A stretch of 64,000 nt of DNA from Gnetum montanum (taxonomy: Eukaryota; Streptophyta; Gnetopsida; Gnetales; Gnetaceae), in NCBI GenBank assembly GCA_015680685.1, contig MNCI01002706.1, positions 1,020,758 through 1,084,757 of the forward strand, given 5' to 3'. Below the pieces are notes generated by a model. It searched no databases. It worked only from the letters and a program-made list of their open reading frames with translations, and was not told the DNA's origin. Shown here piece after piece: positions 59,800-64,000 of this stretch. The position numbers and the translations under genes are program-made. The number at the start of each line of letters is the position of its first letter. Position 1 is the first letter of the stretch.

Positions 59800-60760
59800 A
59801 TCAAATATGTAAGGATAATGTGATAAGAAGATGCATGATGGAAGAAGAACAACATGAAATCCTACACATGTGTCATGATGACCTTGGAGGTACATATCTT
59901 GACAGTCGTAAAATAGCTATAAAAATAATACAAAGTGGGTTTTATTGGCCCACTATTTTTAAAGATGCTTACGTATATGTCCAAGGATGTGACAAGTGTG
60001 AACACTTAGGGGCAATGACAAGATGTTAAGAAATGTCACTTAATCCCATCTTAATAACAAAACCTTTCAATGAATGGGGTATATAATTTTTAGGACCATT
60101 CCCACCTTTCAATGGATGCTAGTGTATTTTAGTATGTATAGATTATGTTACTAAATGGGTAGAGGCTAAAGTTAATCCAACAAATGATGTTAAGGTAGTT
60201 GTAGCTTTTTTGAGAGAACACATATTAACATGATTTGGAACTCCACATGCAATTATTAGTAATCAGGGGACTCATTTTGTAAATAAAATAATGGAGAAAT
60301 TCCTTAAATCTTATAGAATCCAACATAAGATAGTCACTGCCTATCATCCACAAACTAATGGTTAAGTTGAAAATGCTAATAGAATCATTCCAAAGATCTT
60401 AACTAAAACCATTTGTGTTAAAAAGAAAGATTGGTCTAGAAAATTACAAGATGCATGCTGGGCTTGTAGGATTATTTATATAACAAACTTAGGATATTCA
60501 CCTTATTAATTAGTTTATGGTAAATAATTTTTATTTCCCATTGAAATAAAATACGAATCCCTAAGATTAGTGCATCGACTAAGTTTTGATGGAAAAATGA
60601 ATCACAACTTTAGAATGACCTAATTACATGAATATGATGTAGTGCACATGCATGAAATTGATAAAAAAAAAGAATAATTAAGAAACAAATGAAGTGTATG
60701 CACGATAAAGACATACTAAATAAATACTTCTCAAAAGGAGATAAAACCTTATTATATAAT
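59800..60760 (+). pseudogene. G integrase
   Basis: HHCC domain: EILHMCHDDLGG...SGFYWPTIFKDA...CDKCEHLG. Core: the first Asp region reads W-G-I-stop-FLGPFPP, so the D is lost; then IDYVTKWVEAK, FGTPHAIISNQGTHF (second D now N), and YHPQTNG-stop-VENANR with the catalytic E kept. The C-terminal part (60560-60760) is degenerate. Confidence 0.8.
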
Positions 60761-61139
60761 AGGAGATTACATAAATTTCTAGGAAAACTAACAACTCAAT
60801 GAGAAGACCCATACCTAGTATTACAACCCCATAGCAATGGTAGCATCCTAATTGCATCCATAGAAGACCACTTTACCTCACTCCTAGTAAACGGCCAAAG
60901 ACTTAAGCATTATCATCAACATCAAATAAAAGAACCTAGAGAGGGTGAGTTAGTAGAATTAAGTGATCCTAATTACCCTGTAGAGGAACCATGTGATGAA
61001 AATACTTTAATAGAAGTTAAATTTGTACAGAGTAATTTCAAGCAAGTACCTTATTTCATAATTTAAAGGGATAATCAATAGTCTACAACTTTTATCTTGA
61101 AAAATTTAGAGGGCAATAGGAAATGTTATTGTTGGTTGG
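60761..61139 (+). other. G 3' part after integrase
   Basis: Continues in a coding-like frame with an acidic stretch (REGELVELSDPNYPVEEPCDENTL) to about 61065, then noncoding until the LTR at 61140. No polypurine tract or own LTR is seen before the interruption. Confidence 0.45.
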
Positions 61140-61510
61140 TGATGAGTGGTGAGGTACCCCTACACTCAACCATAAGAATACGAGCATGCATGCACGACCC
61201 GGTCGAACTCCAAGGACTAAGTGCTTATGCGCCTTATGGAACACTTAAGGTTAATCAATCGTTGTCTTCCCAAGCTTACTTGTATTTTTCACGGTTGTAT
61301 GGTTAAGTAAGCTTGAGGTATGTGATTTTTATGCCTTTTATCATTTTATCGCCTATGCTAAGAGGAGAGAGGGTGAAGAGACTAAGTAACTAACTTTCAC
61401 TAACTAATCTCTAATCGTCCTAGCATCAGTATCCATTCCCACTTGCCGTACACACCCTAAACTAGTGCAACACTATTGGGATTACCAAACGCTATTCGTT
61501 ACTGGGTTAC
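61140..61510 (-). repeat. LTR E, left piece, inserted in G and interrupted by B
   Basis: It begins TGATGAGTGGTGAGGTACC, the family terminus in minus orientation. The sequence differs clearly from B's LTR but matches the U5 of E1's LTR (29340-29470, reversed), for example CTTGCCGTACACACCCTAAAC. It is cut at 61510, where B begins; its continuation is expected beyond the window. GTTGG before it is a candidate target duplication. Confidence 0.72.
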
Positions 61511-61829
61511 TGATGAGTGGCGAGGTACCCCTACACTCAACCATATGAAACGAGCGTCGCACGTGCGATCCGGTCGAACTTCGCAGATGGACTAGTTGTG
61601 GTATCTAGATAGTTAGCCTTAGGTCGCAGTTCGCTGTCTTCCCATCTAGACTAGTTTTGCATATGTCACGTATGGTTTAGTCTAGATGAGGTGTATGATG
61701 TGTTCTAATTCTAATGCTACTCCTGATGGCAGTGGAAAATAATATTTAACTAAATCTAAGCTAAGAGGAAAAGGGTAAGAAAATCTAATCTAGCCTAAGT
61801 GCGACGAGCAACCGATTCCTTGATCAACC

Positions 61830-61985
61830 GTACACATCTTGGACTTCGTGCACGACTGCCACTGGGACTACCAAGCATAGGCCTAGGTACGCCACTGGGA
61901 TTACCAAGCGCAGACCCCAAATACGCCACTGGGTTACCAAGCGTAGATCCCCCTAGCTACACCACTGGGCTACCAAGCAGTCACA
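61830..61985. repeat. Short tandem repeat in B LTR U5
   Basis: Four units of the type CCACTGGG(A/T)TACCAAGC(G/A)... with TACGCCACTGGG recur every 30-40 bp. A and the LTR at 37550 have only two units, so the copy number varies between LTRs. Confidence 0.75.
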
Positions 61986-62400
61986 CTTAAATGCTCGTAA
62001 TCAAGTCGAACTCGTTCCGCTTCTAGGAGTTTAGGGTTGAGAGACTAATCGCGATAAGTAACCGATTCCTTAACTAGCCGTACACACCCGTAGATGCTCG
62101 TAGTCAAGTCGTACTTACACCGCGCTATGAAAGCAATAAATAACATGAAATAAATAACAATAAATAAACTAAGTGAATGCTGCAATGATGAAGTAATCTC
62201 GATCTTTATTGCCGGTCATGTGCGTGTCCAAGTACGGCACACTCGAATAAAGACACCGTACAATCACATTCACCACACTGCGGGCAGACACGGGAAAATT
62301 CTAACTCTGGAGGGATCAAACTGCCAGAGCTTCGCTACACTAAAACTGGGATGTGAAATGAGGGAGAGCCGCCTCTTATTTATAGAAATTGCGGCTGACT

Positions 62401-62424
62401 GCGATATCGCATACGCGATATCGC
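62401..62424. promoter_or_regulatory. Palindrome upstream of the B TATA box
   Basis: Two perfect 10-bp arms GCGATATCGC flank a 4-bp centre ATAC; each arm is itself palindromic. Confidence 0.85.
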
Positions 62425-62682
62425 GGCCCATGATACATCGCGACCCATGATACAACGTGGGTGCCTTATCGTGGGTGCCTTAAGGCGACCGCCAGCACTA
62501 TGAGCAATTCAGGTCTCATCATACCCCCACGACTGAATGAAAACTCGTCCTCGAGTTACAGTGATTACACAGTGGATAGGTATGGGATTATTAACTAGAA
62601 AAAGAAATGGGATGATGCCGCAGTGTGGGAAGAAAACAAAACAAAGACACAACACACAGAATATTTACAAAAATGGTGGAAC

Positions 62683-63278
62683 TCATGTAGTTCTAGGTGG
62701 TGGTGGCTCCTCCATAGGTGTCTTTCCCTTTTCTTGCGCTCCAGGTCTGGGATTTGATAGCATTGAAGTACAGCCTGGAGTTTCTCCTCTTGTAAGGCCT
62801 TGAGTGCCTTGGCATGCATGTAAGTTTGCACTTGTGCCATAGAGGCAACCCAGAAAGCCTTCTCTTTTTCTTCTGCCACCCTTTTATTCTCTGTCAATAG
62901 TTTATTAAGTTACTGAGTTCTGAAAGTGTCCAGCTGGTTCTGAGCAACCTTTGGCCCTGTATTCGAAAGGTTTAATACTTCTAGAATGGCTTGAACAGAG
63001 AAATCAATAGTCACACCACAAATGTTGACCATGGTACCTTCTTCTTCATTGTGGCAAAATTGGTATGTTTCCCCTGAGTACCAGGCATTGCTTTCAGAGA
63101 GGGTATCTCTTACTTCTGCCTGCCCGGACCGTACGGTAGGAGGATCTTCTTGATGAACGCTGAATGATTATTCCTCCTATTCTACATGTTGTTCGGCAGG
63201 ATCTTGTCTTCCACCTCTCCGAGATTGTTCGATCGCACCTTGAGCAGGACCTTTCTGTTATCCATGTTTCAGAGCCAT
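62683..63278 (-). pseudogene. ORF3 copy of element B, internally deleted
   Basis: Start ATG 63278 follows a splice-acceptor-like GTGATTGCAG. It keeps the N-terminus (EVEDKILP-type segment), the LGETYQF...VNICGVTVDFS-type segment (63000-63080), part of the coiled coil (AQVQTYMHAKALKALQEE) and the common C-terminus. Compared with A it lacks A's 33105-33265, 31775-32940 and 30790-31640. The remaining frame has shifts. Confidence 0.7.
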
Positions 63279-63853
63279 CTGCAATCACACGGGACCAATC
63301 GTTAGTAAGGTTGTTACCAAAGTTAGGTTATACCTTACTACTTGCCTTAATAGATTTACTTTATTTCCGTGTGATGTTAATTATTGGAAGAACATGACCC
63401 TGAAATATTATAATGTTGAGTCCTTTTTGCTTAGGTGGTTTCCAAATTTAATTTTCTGGTATACTAAGGGGATGAAATTATGTTTGACACATTTTCAACT
63501 CTTAATTTTAGAACTAATTACCCTTAAAGATGTCCTTCAGGCAATGATGAATTTCAAAAAATTTATGTGCTATTCGGCATGTGCCCCCTCCCCCATGACT
63601 AAGCTGAACACCCCGGGTTCTAGGTTCAAACGGAATGAAAATTGGAGTACCAGCAAGCGAGTTGGGGATATGAAAGCAAGGGATGCGCAATCGCAAGTCA
63701 TAGAGAATGTACCGAATTTTTAATATTTCTTTTGAAATTAATTGATGTAAACTAAGGACATATGGACTAAAGGGTTTCAGGGTAATCAACTAGTTCTGAA
63801 GGCACGAAAATTATGATGGTGTGTTATTTATCAATAAGGACCTTAGCTGGTAG

Positions 63854-63940
63854 GGAAAAAGGCTATGTGATGGTAATAAGGGAAAGAAAATCAATTNGGA
63901 AAAAGGTTATGTGATGGTAATAAGGGAAAGAAAATCAATT
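63854..63940. repeat. 43-bp direct duplication around a single N
   Basis: 63854-63896 and 63898-63940 are identical except one C/T, with one N (63897) between them. This is best explained as an unresolved join in the assembly. Confidence 0.85.
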
Positions 63941-64000
63941 GAAAAATTAAGCTGAGGGTAAGAGATTGTGTGTTCTAGCTAGAGAATTAATGAAGATTAC

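Larger units (their letters stand above)
54960..61139 (+). mobile_element. Element G: Athila-like Ty3/gypsy, gag to integrase, cut by LTR E
   Basis: In order on the + strand: gag (55330-56815), protease (57497-58372), RT (58380-59080), RNase H (59090-59600), integrase (59820-60700), then a short 3' part interrupted at 61140 by an LTR of the TGATGA family. The protease signature DLGASINIMP and the single RNase H fit the Athila lineage. Stops are scattered, but long stretches remain open, so it is younger or better kept than E1 and E2. Confidence 0.82.
61511..62521 (-). repeat. 3' LTR of element B, complete (1011 bp)
   Basis: TGATGA/TCATCA ends are intact. Read on the minus strand: U3 with the GATATCGC palindrome (62424-62401), TATAAATA (62384-62377), the R region, AATAAAG poly(A) signal at about 62204-62198, and U5. 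It is the best reference copy of the family in this window. Confidence 0.88.
61511..64000 (-). mobile_element. Element B: shortened relative of A, nested in LTR E, runs off the window
   Basis: Minus orientation: 3' LTR 62521-61511, purine tract (plus ATACCCCCAC, 62521-62530), ORF3 remnant (63278-62683), and the leader shared with A (63279-63960). The 5' LTR lies beyond the window. Compared with A, ORF3 lacks three internal blocks. GTTAC before 61511 is the predicted target duplication, to be matched on the right side outside the window. Confidence 0.78.

Overview
This window looks like nuclear DNA of a seed plant with a large, retrotransposon-filled genome. A gymnosperm would fit the nesting and the age of the copies, but that is inference. 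One apparently intact host gene is visible, surrounded by nested, mostly decayed Ty3/gypsy-type LTR elements. No rRNA, tRNA, CRISPR or bacterial features were seen.

Layout. Bases 1-2537 are the left part (gag, protease, start of RT) of element E1, which began before the window. E1 is split inside its RT by a 19.2-kb Tat-lineage element, E2 (2538-21766), with two ~1.67-kb LTRs and an ATTCC target duplication. E2 has gag, protease, RT, two RNase H domains and integrase, and carries a 6.4-kb extra block between protease and RT that holds antisense, intron-bearing gene debris. E1 resumes at 21772 with RNase H and integrase, then a third ORF (ORF3) after pol, and ends in an 883-bp LTR at 28861-29743.

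From 30025 to 38839 lies an LTR (F) of the same TGATGA...TCATCA family, interrupted by element A (30133-38031, GCTAT target duplication, minus strand). A keeps gag-like and ORF3 sequence but shows no pol, and it contains a 728-base assembly gap. Bases 41124-44501 are a small gag-only LTR element (TR-GAG type) with an initiator-Met-like primer site and a 33-bp tandem repeat. The host gene, a five-exon nuclear gene for mitochondrial ribosomal protein bS18m, occupies 46331-50978 (+). From about 54060 to 61139 lies an Athila-like element, G. It is cut by an LTR (E, from 61140), itself interrupted at 61511 by a shortened relative of A (element B) that runs to the window end.

Most interesting pattern. 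The TGATGA-family LTRs keep a common TATA/poly(A) body, but each subfamily has a different set of short palindromic or tandem motifs just upstream of the TATA box. A TATA box with the element's own motif type also appears inside A and E1, ahead of ORF3. ORF3 encodes a conserved N-terminal domain resembling the plant 'putative transposon protein' domain plus a long coiled coil, and is present in three copies here (E1, A, B). Together these suggest a post-pol gene with its own U3-like promoter.
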